Shown piece by piece: positions 34,537-44,400 of a DNA stretch of 64,000 nucleotides (its first letter is position 1; the number at the start of each line of letters is the position of its first letter). Made by a program: the position numbers and the translations under genes. This stretch comes from Pukyongia sp. GTDB taxonomy: Bacteria; Bacteroidota; Bacteroidia; Flavobacteriales; Flavobacteriaceae. Below the pieces are notes generated by a model. The model worked only from the letters and a program-made list of their open reading frames with translations. It made no database searches and had not been told where the DNA came from. The stretch spans positions 62,001 to 126,000 of the forward strand of contig JASBSY010000001.1 of assembly GCA_030148705.1 (NCBI GenBank), read 5' to 3'.

Positions 34537-35391
34537 ATGAAGAAATTAATTGCCCTATCCCTACTATCGGGTACAGTATTTTTAGCTTCCTGTGTCTCGA
34601 AAAAGAAGTATGTTGAACTTGAAAATCAGTACAATACTACCCGTTCAACACTTACAAAGACACAACTTGAGAAGGAAGAGATCGAAGCCAAGTACGCTAA
34701 GATCGAAGAACGTGTGGCTGCTTATAATCAAAAGATTAGTGCGCTCACTTCAGAGAATGTCGAGCTTGAGAATAACAGCTTGAGAAACTACGGTAATGTG
34801 GTACTGTCTAAAAAAGACAAAGAACAAATGAAGGCAGCTCTGGCAAACGTTGACCAGAGTGAACTTGCGGCAGCCAGAACATTGGAAGATTCGATGAATC
34901 TTATTATCTCGTATAATCTGAAGAAAAACCTGGACAATAACCTTGTAGCCGAAGGAGAAGAAGACGATATAGAGATTGATATCGATGAAACCGTGGTTAT
35001 GATTACTGTTTCAGACAAGCTATTGTTTAACTCGGGCAGTGCCCGCGTAAATCCAAAGGCAAACAACTTGCTGCAACGACTTGCTGAAGTAATCAACAGT
35101 GAGCCGGCAATGGAAGTTTTAATTGAAGGTCATACCGACGCAAGGACGATCAAGCCCGGTGCCTATGTAAAGGACAATTGGGAGTTAAGTGTTGAGCGAT
35201 CTACCGCCGTTATTCGTAAATTACAGGAGGATTATGGTGTTGCACCCGAAAAGCTTATCGCAGCCGGTAGAAGTAGTTTTCAGCCAATAGCAGATAACGA
35301 CACAAACGAAGGTCGCGCGAAGAACAGACGTACGCGTATTGTAATCCTTCCAAATCTTGATAAATTTTTAGCTTTGCTTTCTGCCAATTAA
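34537..35391 (+). CDS. OmpA-family lipoprotein
   Basis: The 284-residue protein has a lipobox (FLASC, cysteine at about residue 19), so it is lipid-anchored, probably in the outer membrane. A coiled-coil rod follows (about 25-90, KYVELENQYNTTRS..KISALTSENVEL) and then an OmpA-like peptidoglycan-binding domain (about 165-280, LLFNSGSARVNPKANNLLQRL, LIEGHTDAR, SVERSTAVIRKL, NRRTRIVILP). The D and R that bind diaminopimelate are in the EGHTDAR and NRRTR motifs. It probably tethers the outer membrane to the cell wall. A single-gene transcript with its own promoter and terminator. Confidence 0.9.
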   Translation: MKKLIALSLLSGTVFLASCVSKKKYVELENQYNTTRSTLTKTQLEKEEIEAKYAKIEERVAAYNQKISALTSENVELENNSLRNYGNVVLSKKDKEQMKAALANVDQSELAAARTLEDSMNLIISYNLKKNLDNNLVAEGEEDDIEIDIDETVVMITVSDKLLFNSGSARVNPKANNLLQRLAEVINSEPAMEVLIEGHTDARTIKPGAYVKDNWELSVERSTAVIRKLQEDYGVAPEKLIAAGRSSFQPIADNDTNEGRAKNRRTRIVILPNLDKFLALLSAN

Positions 35392-35412
35392 TTTAGAGAG
35401 TAAATAACTATG

Positions 35413-35446
35413 AAAAGTGGCCCTCCGCTATGGGCCACTTTTTTTT
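35413..35446 (+). terminator. intrinsic terminator
   Basis: Arms AAAAGTGGCCC and GGGCCACTTTT with a long T-run, 20 bp after the OmpA lipoprotein gene. Confidence 0.92.
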
Positions 35447-35524
35447 GTAATATTTTGTTAAAACATTTTTACAAAATTGGCTGCTGAATTAATTTTATAT
35501 GTAACCATCATTCAGTAATACGCC

Positions 35525-35896
35525 ATGACACAGAACCTTACCCACGATTTTTGCGAACTATCCCTGCAACCTAAATACGCCATACTGCGTGTTTTTGAAA
35601 ACATCTATGTAGATGAGGATAAAACAAGTGTTATTAGAGACAGCCTTAAAAATTTCTACAGGAATAAACCATTCGTAATGATCACCGACCGAAAGTATAA
35701 ACATAAGATCGACCCAGCGGTGTATAAAAACAGGAGCTTAAAGAATATGATTGCTCTGGCTGTAGTTTCTCAACATTCCGATGGACGGGAGAAAGCTTCA
35801 GATGAACAACCCCTGTTCGACGACAGTTTTGCGTTTTTCAATAATGTAGAAAGTGCGATAGACTGGGCAGAAAGCTTTTTTGCCAGAAAATCCTAA
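35525..35896 (+). CDS. conserved small protein, STAS/SpoIIAA-like fold possible
   Basis: The 123-residue protein has no signal peptide or membrane helix. The alternating strand and helix pattern (CELSLQPKYAILRVFENIYVDEDK, NKPFVMITDRKYKHKIDPAVY, SLKNMIALAVVSQHS) recalls the SpoIIAA/STAS-like or SEC14-linked small domains of flavobacteria, but I cannot name a family with certainty. It is followed 5 bp later, tail to tail, by the SDR gene on the other strand. Likely cytoplasmic. Confidence 0.65.
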   Translation: MTQNLTHDFCELSLQPKYAILRVFENIYVDEDKTSVIRDSLKNFYRNKPFVMITDRKYKHKIDPAVYKNRSLKNMIALAVVSQHSDGREKASDEQPLFDDSFAFFNNVESAIDWAESFFARKS

Positions 35897-35900
35897 CTTA

Positions 35901-36629
35901 TTATTTAGCGCCGGGCGGAATTGAAGGTCTCACTTCTATCTTACTGGGTAATGTTCGGGGATGCATTTTAAGCAGGTCGACCAAAATCTGACCAATATCT
36001 TCTATTTGAATTTTCCAGGAATCGCTTTCGTCCGGGTCATTTCCGTTGAAATGAGTTGCAACACTTCCCGGCATGACGGTGGTGACTTTAATCCCGTGTG
36101 CCCGAAGATCGAGCATCGCTGCCTGGGTGAACCCGGTTAAACCAAACTTACTTGCATTATAGGCCGCCCCGCCGGCAAAGAAATTAGTCCCCGCCAGACT
36201 TGAAATAGAGATATAATAGCCTTTAGTCCGTTTTAGGGCTTCCACAGAAGACTTCAGCGTAAAGAAAGCACCACTGAGGTTTGTATCTACGGTTTCTTTC
36301 CATTGTTCAACGGTCAGTGAATCCACGGGAGAAAAATGTCCAAGGCCGGCATTGGCAATTACATAGTCCAATTTCCCGAATTTATCGATCAAAGCGTTCA
36401 CTGCATTCACTTGGTCTTCATAATTCCTAACATCAGCTTGCAGAGGCAAAATTTCACCCTTGCCGTCTGTCTTTTCCCTGAGGTTTGCTGCGGCTTTTTC
36501 AGCGGAAGCCTTATTCCTGCTGGTAATGCCTACATTAATTCCCTGGTTTAGAAAAGCTTCAGCAATACCAAAGCCGATTCCTTTCGATCCTCCTGTAATA
36601 AGGGCGACTCCTCCTTTTAGTTCCTTCAT
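35901..36629 (-). CDS. SDR family oxidoreductase
   Basis: Classical short-chain dehydrogenase/reductase of 242 residues: cofactor motif TGGSKGIG (about 13-20), NAGLG (near 93), catalytic Ser in YISISSLAG and the YNASK motif. GSVATHFN follows. It differs from FabG (55433-56179) in having a broad C-terminus, and no pathway partner is adjacent. The cofactor is probably NADP(H), to judge from the TSRNKASAEK segment after the second strand. Substrate unknown. Confidence 0.88.
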   Translation of the reverse strand: MKELKGGVALITGGSKGIGFGIAEAFLNQGINVGITSRNKASAEKAAANLREKTDGKGEILPLQADVRNYEDQVNAVNALIDKFGKLDYVIANAGLGHFSPVDSLTVEQWKETVDTNLSGAFFTLKSSVEALKRTKGYYISISSLAGTNFFAGGAAYNASKFGLTGFTQAAMLDLRAHGIKVTTVMPGSVATHFNGNDPDESDSWKIQIEDIGQILVDLLKMHPRTLPSKIEVRPSIPPGAK

Positions 36630-36701
36630 AATCTTGGGTTTCTTACAAAGTTACGATTAGAGAGGAAAGTGAGTCGTTAATTATTCTTAAATTTAGATTA
36701 A

Positions 36702-37304
36702 ATGAGATTGGTCTGCACCATAGTGTTGCTTCTACCCACCATTGTGATTTTTTCACAAAATCGTCTGGTGGATATTTCTAATTTATCAACCGAATTCGAC
36801 TACGAGATTCGTTACGCCACCAAAGAGAATTTCATAGGAGAACAGTTGTACGATTGTGCCAAATGTATGCTGCGAGAAGAAGTTGCGGCCGCCTTGCTTA
36901 AAGCCAATCAGTATTTCTGTGAGAAAGGGTATCGAATTAAATTCTACGACTGCTACAGGCCGCTGGATGTTCAGAAGAAAATGTGGGAAAAAGTGCCCCG
37001 TCCCGCTTATGTGGGAAATCCTTATGGCAACGGTTCGGTTCATAACTGGGGAGCAGCCGTGGACATTACGCTAGTTACCTTAGAAGGATGTTACGTCGAG
37101 ATGGGTACAGATTATGATTATTTTGGAAGAGAGGCGCACATTGATTATATACAGCACAAGGAAGAGGTCCTGGAAAACAGAGCATTACTGATAGAAGGCA
37201 TGCGTCTCTTCGGATTTATTACCATACGGACCGAATGGTGGCATTACAGCTATCGCAGAAATTGGGATTATTCGGTTCTGAACGAACCCCTCCCCTGCGA
37301 TTGA
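36702..37304 (+). CDS. D-Ala-D-Ala dipeptidase, VanX/DdpX type (M15 family)
   Basis: The 200-residue protein has a signal peptide (1-18, ..VIFSQ) and the M15D dipeptidase signature: zinc ligands in SVHNWGAAVDITL (SxHxxGxAxD) and EWWHY (Glu and His), with the substrate arginine in FYDCYRPLDVQ. Such enzymes split D-alanyl-D-alanine released from peptidoglycan, in the periplasm, either for recycling or, in VanX, for glycopeptide resistance. No vanHA genes are adjacent, so recycling is the likely role. Confidence 0.9.
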   Translation: MRLVCTIVLLLPTIVIFSQNRLVDISNLSTEFDYEIRYATKENFIGEQLYDCAKCMLREEVAAALLKANQYFCEKGYRIKFYDCYRPLDVQKKMWEKVPRPAYVGNPYGNGSVHNWGAAVDITLVTLEGCYVEMGTDYDYFGREAHIDYIQHKEEVLENRALLIEGMRLFGFITIRTEWWHYSYRRNWDYSVLNEPLPCD

Positions 37305-37376
37305 TCTGCCTTCATTCCGGTTGAGCGTTGGGGCTGTAAAAATTAATAAATTGAAGTGCGAATAGAACTCAAAGTG

Positions 37377-37384
37377 TATCTTTG
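37377..37384 (+). promoter_or_regulatory. Bacteroidota-type -7 box (TATCTTTG) fixing the DUF3817 start
   Basis: A perfect TAnnTTTG. Transcription from it would begin near 37390, after the first in-frame GTG (37356). The next in-frame start, TTG at 37401, is therefore the probable initiation codon. Confidence 0.75.
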
Positions 37385-37400
37385 CACAAATTTTAACGCT

Positions 37401-37676
37401 TTGAATTCAGTAAAGACTTTTAAGATAATAAGCACACTCGAGGCCATATCATTCCTACTGCTTCTCGCAGTTGCCATGCCTCTTAAATACATTTGGGAAA
37501 TTCCCGAGTTCGTTCAGGTAATCGGGATGGCTCACGGGATATTATTCATGCTTTATATCGGCGGTGCATGGATGATGAAACAGAAACTTAACTGGTCGAT
37601 GAAGATCTTTTTAATTGTTATCATCTGTTCGGTCCTGCCGTTTGGACCTTTTTATGCTGAACGCAAATACTTATGA
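37401..37676 (+). CDS. DUF3817 membrane protein
   Basis: The 91-residue protein has three membrane helices: KTFKIISTLEAISFLLLLAVAMPLKY, then VIGMAHGILFMLYIGGAWMM, then MKIFLIVIICSVLPFGPFYAE. It matches DUF3817 of small membrane proteins with the AHGILFMLY and GPFYAE motifs. The start is TTG at 37401, not the GTG at 37356, which would lie upstream of the promoter. Its stop overlaps the ATG of the MscS gene by 4 bp, so the two are translationally coupled. Role unknown. Confidence 0.85.
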   Translation: MNSVKTFKIISTLEAISFLLLLAVAMPLKYIWEIPEFVQVIGMAHGILFMLYIGGAWMMKQKLNWSMKIFLIVIICSVLPFGPFYAERKYL

Positions 37677-38953
37677 TGGATTACAAAACGCTTACAACCT
37701 ATGCCGAGTGGTTCGAATTTTTCCTGAGAGATCAGGGGGTTTCGAATTACTGGGCTTCCGTTATCAACACCTTCTTATTGCTGGTAACGGTATTAATCGT
37801 GCTCATTATTCTCGACATCATTATTCGCAAGGTTGTGGTTCAGGGCTTTAAAGCTTTCAGCAATAAGTCGAAAACAACATTCGATGATTTTCTGGCTGCC
37901 AGTAATTTCCCGAGATATATTGCGCATACCATTCCCCTGGCCATTTTATGGTCTGTGATTCCGGTAATCTTTCGTGATTACCCCACGATACAAAAGGCTT
38001 TCGACATACTGGTAATTGGCTATCTGGTAATTCTGTGTATTTTAATTTACAGGAGTATTCTTCGAACGATCACTAACTACCTTAGAGAGACCAACGAAAA
38101 ATTTGCGGATAAGCCTCTTGAGAGTTATCAGCAGGTAATGATGATATTTGCCTGGGCGACCGGAATTTTTTTTCTGGTTCACCTGCTCACCGGTTATACC
38201 CTTCAAAGCGTAGCCACGTTTGGGGCCTTGTCTGCCGTAATATTACTTATTTTTAAAGACACCTTGCTGGGCTTTGTAGCCAGTATTCAGATATCGGTAA
38301 ACGATATTGTACGAATAGGAGATTGGATCACTTTCAGCAAATTTGGAGCCGATGGTTACGTTACCGAGATAAACCTGGCAACCGTTCGTGTTCAGAACTT
38401 CGATAATACCTATACTACCATTCCCACCTACAGCCTTATTTCCGATTCCTTCCAGAACTGGAGGGGAATGCAGGAATCGCCGGGAAGACGAATTAAACGA
38501 TCGATCTTTATTAAGCAGACCTCCATAAAGTTTCTCACTCCGGAGGAGCTGGAAGAACTAAAGAAAATTCAACTAATAAAACCTTATATAGAACACAGGG
38601 AGAAGGATGTGATGTCTTATAACAAGAAGACCGAGGCCGATAAATCCCTATTGATAAACGGTCGAAATCAGACCAATCTGGGAATTTTCAGAAAGTACGC
38701 CGATGCCATACTTCACGAGAATCCGGCAATCAATAAGAACCTCTTTCTAATGGTAAGACACCTGGCGCCAACAGATAAAGGGATTCCTATAGAGATCTTT
38801 TGCTTTAGCTACGATAAGACCTGGGAGAATTACGAGCATATCCAGGCCGACATCTTCGACCACTTGTTGGCGTCAATTCCCTACTTCGGACTGGAGATTC
38901 ACGAGTCGCCAACGGGTAAAGATATTTCCCAAATTTCTATTAAAGCAGAATAA
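37673..38953 (+). CDS. MscS-family mechanosensitive ion channel
   Basis: The 426-residue protein has about five membrane helices. The pore-lining and beta-domain segment is ATFGALSAVILLIFKDTLLGFVASIQISVNDIVRIGDWI and then VTEINLATVRVQNFDNTYTTIPTYSLI, the signature of MscS. It has extra N-terminal helices and a long C-terminal domain (about 285-426), resembling the E. coli YbdG type (a miniconductance channel) rather than MscS itself. It releases ions on membrane tension, protecting against osmotic downshift. Co-transcribed with DUF3817 and probably with the downstream phosphatase-like gene, 45 bp later. Confidence 0.9.
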   Translation: MMDYKTLTTYAEWFEFFLRDQGVSNYWASVINTFLLLVTVLIVLIILDIIIRKVVVQGFKAFSNKSKTTFDDFLAASNFPRYIAHTIPLAILWSVIPVIFRDYPTIQKAFDILVIGYLVILCILIYRSILRTITNYLRETNEKFADKPLESYQQVMMIFAWATGIFFLVHLLTGYTLQSVATFGALSAVILLIFKDTLLGFVASIQISVNDIVRIGDWITFSKFGADGYVTEINLATVRVQNFDNTYTTIPTYSLISDSFQNWRGMQESPGRRIKRSIFIKQTSIKFLTPEELEELKKIQLIKPYIEHREKDVMSYNKKTEADKSLLINGRNQTNLGIFRKYADAILHENPAINKNLFLMVRHLAPTDKGIPIEIFCFSYDKTWENYEHIQADIFDHLLASIPYFGLEIHESPTGKDISQISIKAE

Positions 38954-38997
38954 GTTCTATATTGAACTAATTAAGTTTAGCTAATCAAAACCAACCT

Positions 38998-40077
38998 TTG
39001 AAACTAAAAACTGTACTTTATATTTTCGCCGGACTGGCCATCGTTTTGGTTTTGTTTCGATTCATCGCATTGGATTACTGGTGGGTGCGCATGTTCGACT
39101 TTCCGCATGTTCAGTTTACGGTACTTACGATTATAGCCTTTCTCACTTATTTTATCAAGTTCGATTTTAGGAGCAAGTCCGATTATGCCGTAGCGGTAAT
39201 GCTAATAGCCTGTATCGTTTTTCAGGCTGTAAAGATATATCCATACACTCCGCTGGCACCGCATAGCATTAAAGATTCGGTAGATTCTTTAAATGTGGAT
39301 AAACTCTCTCTCTACACGGCAAATGTCCTGCAGGATAGTAAAGACAGGTCGAAATTACTAAATACAATCAAAAACACCGATAAGGATGTATTGCTTTTTA
39401 TGGAAACCGATAAAAGCTGGATGGAAGCAATAAGATCGGTACTGCCTGACGATTACAGGTACAGGATAGAATATCCTCTGGACAATACATATGGAATGCT
39501 TTTGTACTCCAAAAAAGAACTAATCGATGCCGAAGTTAAATTCCTGGTGGACGATAGTATCCCGTCCATTCATTCAAAGCTGGTTCTCGACTCGGGAGTG
39601 GCCATACAATTGTTCGCCATCCACCCTACTCCTCCCATGCCCATGCACAATCCTAAATCGACCGACAGGGATGCGGAGATGATGCTGATTGCCTTGAAAA
39701 GTCATGAGCGTACATTGCCGGTGATCGTTATGGGCGATTTTAACGATGTAGCCTGGAGTCAGACTACCCTGCTGTTTCAACAGGTAAGCGGTTTACTCGA
39801 TCCCAGAAAAGGGCGTGGTTTCTTCAATACATATAATGCCGATAGCTGGATCATGCGATGGCCATTAGACCATTTATTTCTTTCCCCGGAATTCCGGGTG
39901 GTCGAATTACAAGTAGGTGAAGATATAAACTCAGATCATTTTCCCATGGAAGCCATTCTTAGTTTTGAACCGGAGATTACAGATGAACAGATCCCCGATG
40001 AACCCACCGAAGATCAGCTTAAAAATGCTAAAGACCAAATAGAAAACCAATACCTGGATAAGCAGGACGGGGATTAA
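38998..40077 (+). CDS. endonuclease/exonuclease/phosphatase (EEP) family membrane protein
   Basis: Start is TTG at 38998 (KLKTVLYIFAG); no closer ATG gives a full N-terminus. Three N-terminal helices (about 5-24, 37-52, 61-77) precede a soluble EEP domain (from about 105: LYTANVLQDSKDRSKL, LFMETDKSW, MGDFNDVAW, and DHLFLSPEFRVV .. INSDHFPMEA). The last motif carries the metal and catalytic Asp-His. These proteins cleave phosphodiesters or phosphate esters; the substrate of the membrane-anchored, DUF-like type is unknown. It follows the MscS gene and ends 4 bp into the opposite gene. Confidence 0.85.
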   Translation: MKLKTVLYIFAGLAIVLVLFRFIALDYWWVRMFDFPHVQFTVLTIIAFLTYFIKFDFRSKSDYAVAVMLIACIVFQAVKIYPYTPLAPHSIKDSVDSLNVDKLSLYTANVLQDSKDRSKLLNTIKNTDKDVLLFMETDKSWMEAIRSVLPDDYRYRIEYPLDNTYGMLLYSKKELIDAEVKFLVDDSIPSIHSKLVLDSGVAIQLFAIHPTPPMPMHNPKSTDRDAEMMLIALKSHERTLPVIVMGDFNDVAWSQTTLLFQQVSGLLDPRKGRGFFNTYNADSWIMRWPLDHLFLSPEFRVVELQVGEDINSDHFPMEAILSFEPEITDEQIPDEPTEDQLKNAKDQIENQYLDKQDGD

Positions 40078-40472
40078 TCCTCTGCCAGCCGATCTTTCAC
40101 AAATTCCATCTTAGTCTTTCCGTGAGGAACAGGAGCTCCGTTCTCATCGAGACTAACCATCACGATACGGTCGATGGTAATTATGCTTTCACGTGTCATT
40201 TTATTGCGCACTTCAGCTGCCAGGATTAGTGACGTCCTTCCAAACTCCTTTATTCCGATTCCAATTTCGATTATGTCGCCCTTAGCGGCAGAGCTCACAA
40301 AATTGATCTCACTCATGAATTTGGTTACAACTTTGGGATTTTCCAATTGGATGATGGCGTATAATGCAGCCTCTTCATCGATCCATTCCAGTAGGCGTCC
40401 TCCGAACAGGGTGCCGTTTGGGTTTAAATCTTCGGGTTTGATCCATTTCCGTGTATGATATCTCATTTCCAA
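40074..40472 (-). CDS. acyl-CoA thioesterase, hotdog fold (YciA type)
   Basis: The 132-residue protein is of the hotdog fold, with NPNGTLFGGRLLEWIDEEAALYA (active-site loop, catalytic Asp) and KVVTKFMSEINFVSSAAKGDIIEIGIGI, the YciA/BACH acyl-CoA thioesterase pattern. It hydrolyses fatty acyl-CoA to fatty acid and CoA in the cytoplasm. It is convergent with the EEP gene, and the two stops overlap by 4 bp with no terminator between. It is a single-gene transcript. Confidence 0.88.
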   Translation of the reverse strand: MEMRYHTRKWIKPEDLNPNGTLFGGRLLEWIDEEAALYAIIQLENPKVVTKFMSEINFVSSAAKGDIIEIGIGIKEFGRTSLILAAEVRNKMTRESIITIDRIVMVSLDENGAPVPHGKTKMEFVKDRLAED

Positions 40473-40607
40473 TTAATTAGTGTGATGATCGATGTATGCA
40501 AAGATACTTAATTACAAAAGTTGGTGCCCTAAAAAATTCGGTGGGATTGTAACAAAATATATTTTCTAAAGACTTACCTTTAAGCTAAACTTTAATTATT
40601 CGTAAAA

Positions 40608-41366
40608 ATGAAAATCTTTAAAACACTGCTTATAATCTTATTAATGGTCGCCGTAGTATCTGCAACTGCTCAAACTGCGGACGAAATCATCGATAATTAC
40701 TTTGAGAATACAGGAGGTGCGGAAGCATGGAATAACCTTCAAGGGATCAAATATGTTGGGAGTGCCAATGCCCAGGGGATGACTATTCCGGTAGAATATT
40801 ATCTTACAAAAGACGGCAAACAACTCCTTAAGATAAATCTTCAGGGGCAGGAAATGGTGCAATTTTCTTTTGATGGCGAAAAGATGTGGACTACCAACTT
40901 TATGACCATGCAACCTGAAGAGGCCGATTCGGAAACCACACAAAACATGAAAAACCAGACCATGGACTTCCCGGATCCTTTTCTCAATTACAAGGAAAAA
41001 GGATATTCGGTTGAGCTTCTAGGAAAGGAAACCATGGAAGGAACTGAAACCTATAAGATCAAGCTTACAAGAAAGCCAATGCTGGTAGATGGTAAAGAAG
41101 AGCCAAATGTCACTTATTTTTATTTTGAAACTGAAAATTTTGTCCCTATCGCTACCGAAGCTGAAGTGAAACAAGGCCCAATGAAAGGTCAGGTAGTTAA
41201 AGACACCATGAGTGATTACCAGGAAGTTGACGGCTTATATTTCCCTTTTGCTATCACCATGGGAGGAGGTCAACCCGTAACGATCACGGAGATTGTCCTA
41301 AACCCTGAAATAGATGAAGCCATGTTCTTAATGCCTGCTGCGGCTGGTTCTGAAGAAAAAAATTAA
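40608..41366 (+). CDS. LolA-like outer membrane lipoprotein-sorting protein
   Basis: The 252-residue protein (signal peptide 1-22, ..SATAQ) has the LolA/LolB-like half-barrel features: repeated hydrophobic strands (YYLTKDGKQLLKINLQGQEMVQFSFDGEKMW, YKIKLTRKPMLVDGKE, TYFYFETENFVPIATEAEV). In Bacteroidota these proteins are annotated as lipoprotein sorting. A TACCTTTA (40573-40580) lies 28 bp upstream, close to a -7 box. A terminator follows, then the large propeller gene, so it is its own transcript. It could instead have a different hydrophobic ligand. Confidence 0.75.
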   Translation: MKIFKTLLIILLMVAVVSATAQTADEIIDNYFENTGGAEAWNNLQGIKYVGSANAQGMTIPVEYYLTKDGKQLLKINLQGQEMVQFSFDGEKMWTTNFMTMQPEEADSETTQNMKNQTMDFPDPFLNYKEKGYSVELLGKETMEGTETYKIKLTRKPMLVDGKEEPNVTYFYFETENFVPIATEAEVKQGPMKGQVVKDTMSDYQEVDGLYFPFAITMGGGQPVTITEIVLNPEIDEAMFLMPAAAGSEEKN

Positions 41367-41384
41367 AAACCCTCTATTAACCAT

Positions 41385-41412
41385 AAAAAATCCCCTTTCA
41401 TGGGGATTTTTT
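41385..41412 (+). terminator. intrinsic terminator
   Basis: Arms AAAAAATCCCC (41385-41395) and GGGGATTTTTT (41402-41412), between the LolA-like gene and the second large propeller, 18 bp before the latter's start. Confidence 0.88.
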
Positions 41413-41430
41413 GTAACCAAAAATCAAAAC

Positions 41431-44400
41431 ATGAAAAAACTGATCTTTTTATTAATGGCTGCGCTTACTATTCCTGTAGTACTTCCGGCGCAAGAGATTT
41501 CATTAAAAGGAAAGGAGCTTTTTGGCGATATGAAAGCCCGCCATATAGGGCCCGCACTTATGAGCGGTCGAATAAACGATTTGGAAACGCATCCAACGAA
41601 TCCTCGAATTCTGTATGCTGCTACAGCCGGAGGAGGTGTATGGAAATCCAGTGACGGAGGTGCCACTTTCGTACCGATCTTTGATGATTATGTGCAATCC
41701 ATAGGAGTAGTAAAATTGGATCCTAAAGATCCGGATCAGACTATCTGGGTAGGAACTGGAGAAACATGGACGCGTAATTCGGTGTCGATTGGAGATGGTT
41801 TGTATAAATCTACAGACGGCGGCAGTAACTGGAAGGAAATCCCTGGTTTTGAAAACAGCGAGCGAATTGCATCGATTGCAATTAACCCGGAAAATACCGA
41901 TATAGTGTATGTAGGTGTACTGGGAGCACTGTGGAGTGATAGTGAGGACAGAGGAGTGTATAAGACTACCGACGGTGGTAAAACCTGGAACAAGATATTG
42001 TATGTAAACAAATCCACAGGGGCTGCCGATGTAATCATGGATCAATCAAATCCTAATATTCTATATGCTTCCATGTGGGAATTCAGACGAACTGCCTGGG
42101 GTTTTAATTCGGGTGGTGAGAACAGTGCGCTTTACAAAACTACAGACGGAGGCAAAACCTGGAATAAGATTCACAATGGCTTTCCCGCAGGAAAACTTGG
42201 AAGAATTGCAGTTGAAATTGCGCCAAGCGACACCAATATAATCTATGCAGTGCTCGAAACCGAAGACAAAACCAAGAACGGATTGTGGAAATCGACAGAT
42301 GCAGGTGCAAGTTGGGAACATTTAAATTCGGATTTTGGGCTGACAGTAAGACCATTCTACTTTTCGAGAATAACTGTAGACCCGAGGAACCCTGATATTG
42401 TGGTAAAAGGCGGGCTGAACGGTTCGATTAGTCGTGACGGCGGAAAAACATTTAAGTCCTTGGGGAACATGCACAGCGACATCCACGATGTGGTTTTTCA
42501 CATCAATGACAGCGATGTGATGTATTCGGGGACCGATGGAGGAGTATATCGCTCCTGGAACGGAGGAACAACCTTCGAAATTGTTGAAAACTTACCGCTT
42601 TCCCAGTTCTATCACATTAGTGTAGATGATGCCGAACCTTATAATGTTTACGGAGGTTTACAGGACAACGGAAGTTGGTACGGGCCATCAAGCGCTCCCG
42701 GCGGGGTTAACGCCCGCGACTGGAACAGTGTTGGCTATGGCGATGGATTTAGAGTACTGAAACATCCTACAAAGAATATTATCTATTCCGAAATGCAAGG
42801 CGCCGAAAATGTATGGCGCTACGATGTGGATCGAAATCGGACCAAGACCATACAACCCCTTCCAAAGAAAGGAGATGCAAAATTGCGCTTTAACTGGAAT
42901 GCGCCTATGGCAGTAAGCCATCATGTTCCAGATCGATTCTATATGGGTAGTCAGTTTGTACATCGATCGGACGATATGGGCGACAGCTGGACGATCATTT
43001 CTCCCGATCTTACCACCAACGATCCTACCAAACAGGATCAGTCCAATTCGGGGGGATTATCGGTAGATAACAGCGGAGCGGAAAATCACACCACCATTTT
43101 TACAATTGCAGAATCGCCCCTGGATGAAAACATACTCTGGGTGGGAACAGACGATGGAAATGTGCAGCTAACTCAAGACGGCGGAAAAACGTGGAATAAT
43201 GTTACCGCAAACCTAACCGGAATCCCGGCCAATACCTGGGTATATCATATCGAAGCCAGTGTTCACAACAAAGGAACAGCATATGCGGTCTTTGAAGGCC
43301 ATACCAAAGGAGATTTCAAGCCTTATGCATTAAAGACAACCGATTTTGGTAAAACGTGGAAATCGATTGTTTCGGATGATATACAGGATAATGCTTTTGT
43401 ACGAAATATACAGGAGGATTATGTAAACGAGGATTTACTGTTTCTCGGGACCGAAATGGGGTTGTACGTCACAATTGATGGTGGCAAAAACTGGTCGCAT
43501 TTTACTAACAATATGCCTCCGGTAGCTGTTCATTTCATCGATTTACAAAAACAAACCAACGACCTGGTTATGGGTACCCACGGCCGGGGAGTAATTATAA
43601 TAGACGATATCAGTCCGCTGAGAGAACTCGATCAGGAAGTATTGAATAAGGATGTACACTTCTTTGAAACCAAACCTTTCGTGATGGTCGAAGATAGTGG
43701 GTTTAGCGGAAATTTTGGAGGAGAGACCCAATTTGTTGGGGCTAACAAAAATACCGCTGCCAGGATCGTATATTACCTTAAAAAGCGTCATACCTTTGGG
43801 AAGATGACTATGGAAGTTCAGGATATGGAGGGAAATAAAGTAGTTTCATTGGATGCCGGGAAATCCAAAGGTATTAATGTAGTCTATTGGCCCTATACTA
43901 CCAATATTCCAAAAATGGCCGAGGCCAAAACACTTTCTTTTGGTGGATTTACGGCACCCCGGGTAGCTGCAGGAACTTATAAGGTGGTGCTTAAAAAAGG
44001 CAACGACACCTACGAACAGCTCATTGAATTGAAATACGACGATAAATCGCTTACCACCCTGGCAGAGCGTAAGGAACAGGAAGAATTTACCCGAAATATG
44101 TTCAACATGGTAGAAGATCTGGCATATATGGTATATGAGTTAAACGAATACCAGGATAAAGCACAGGAGGTGATAGATTCGAAGCCCAAGGGCAAGAAGC
44201 TTGCCCAAAAGACATATGATGCATTGGAAGAACTGAAAAAAGAGTTGGTTGTAACTACAGGTGATAATTATGTGGCATCTGCCGAGCCGCAACTTAGGGA
44301 GCGTATGGGGAACCTCTACTCCGGAATCGCATCCAGCTATGATCGCGTGTCCGGAGCACAAAAGGCCAACTATGATCTAATCTCGGAAGAATGGCGGGAA

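Noticed and set aside
37356-37400. GTG start of the DUF3817 gene
   Set aside because: It lies upstream of the -7 box at 37377-37384, so it would not be on the transcript; the family sequence begins at the TTG at 37401.
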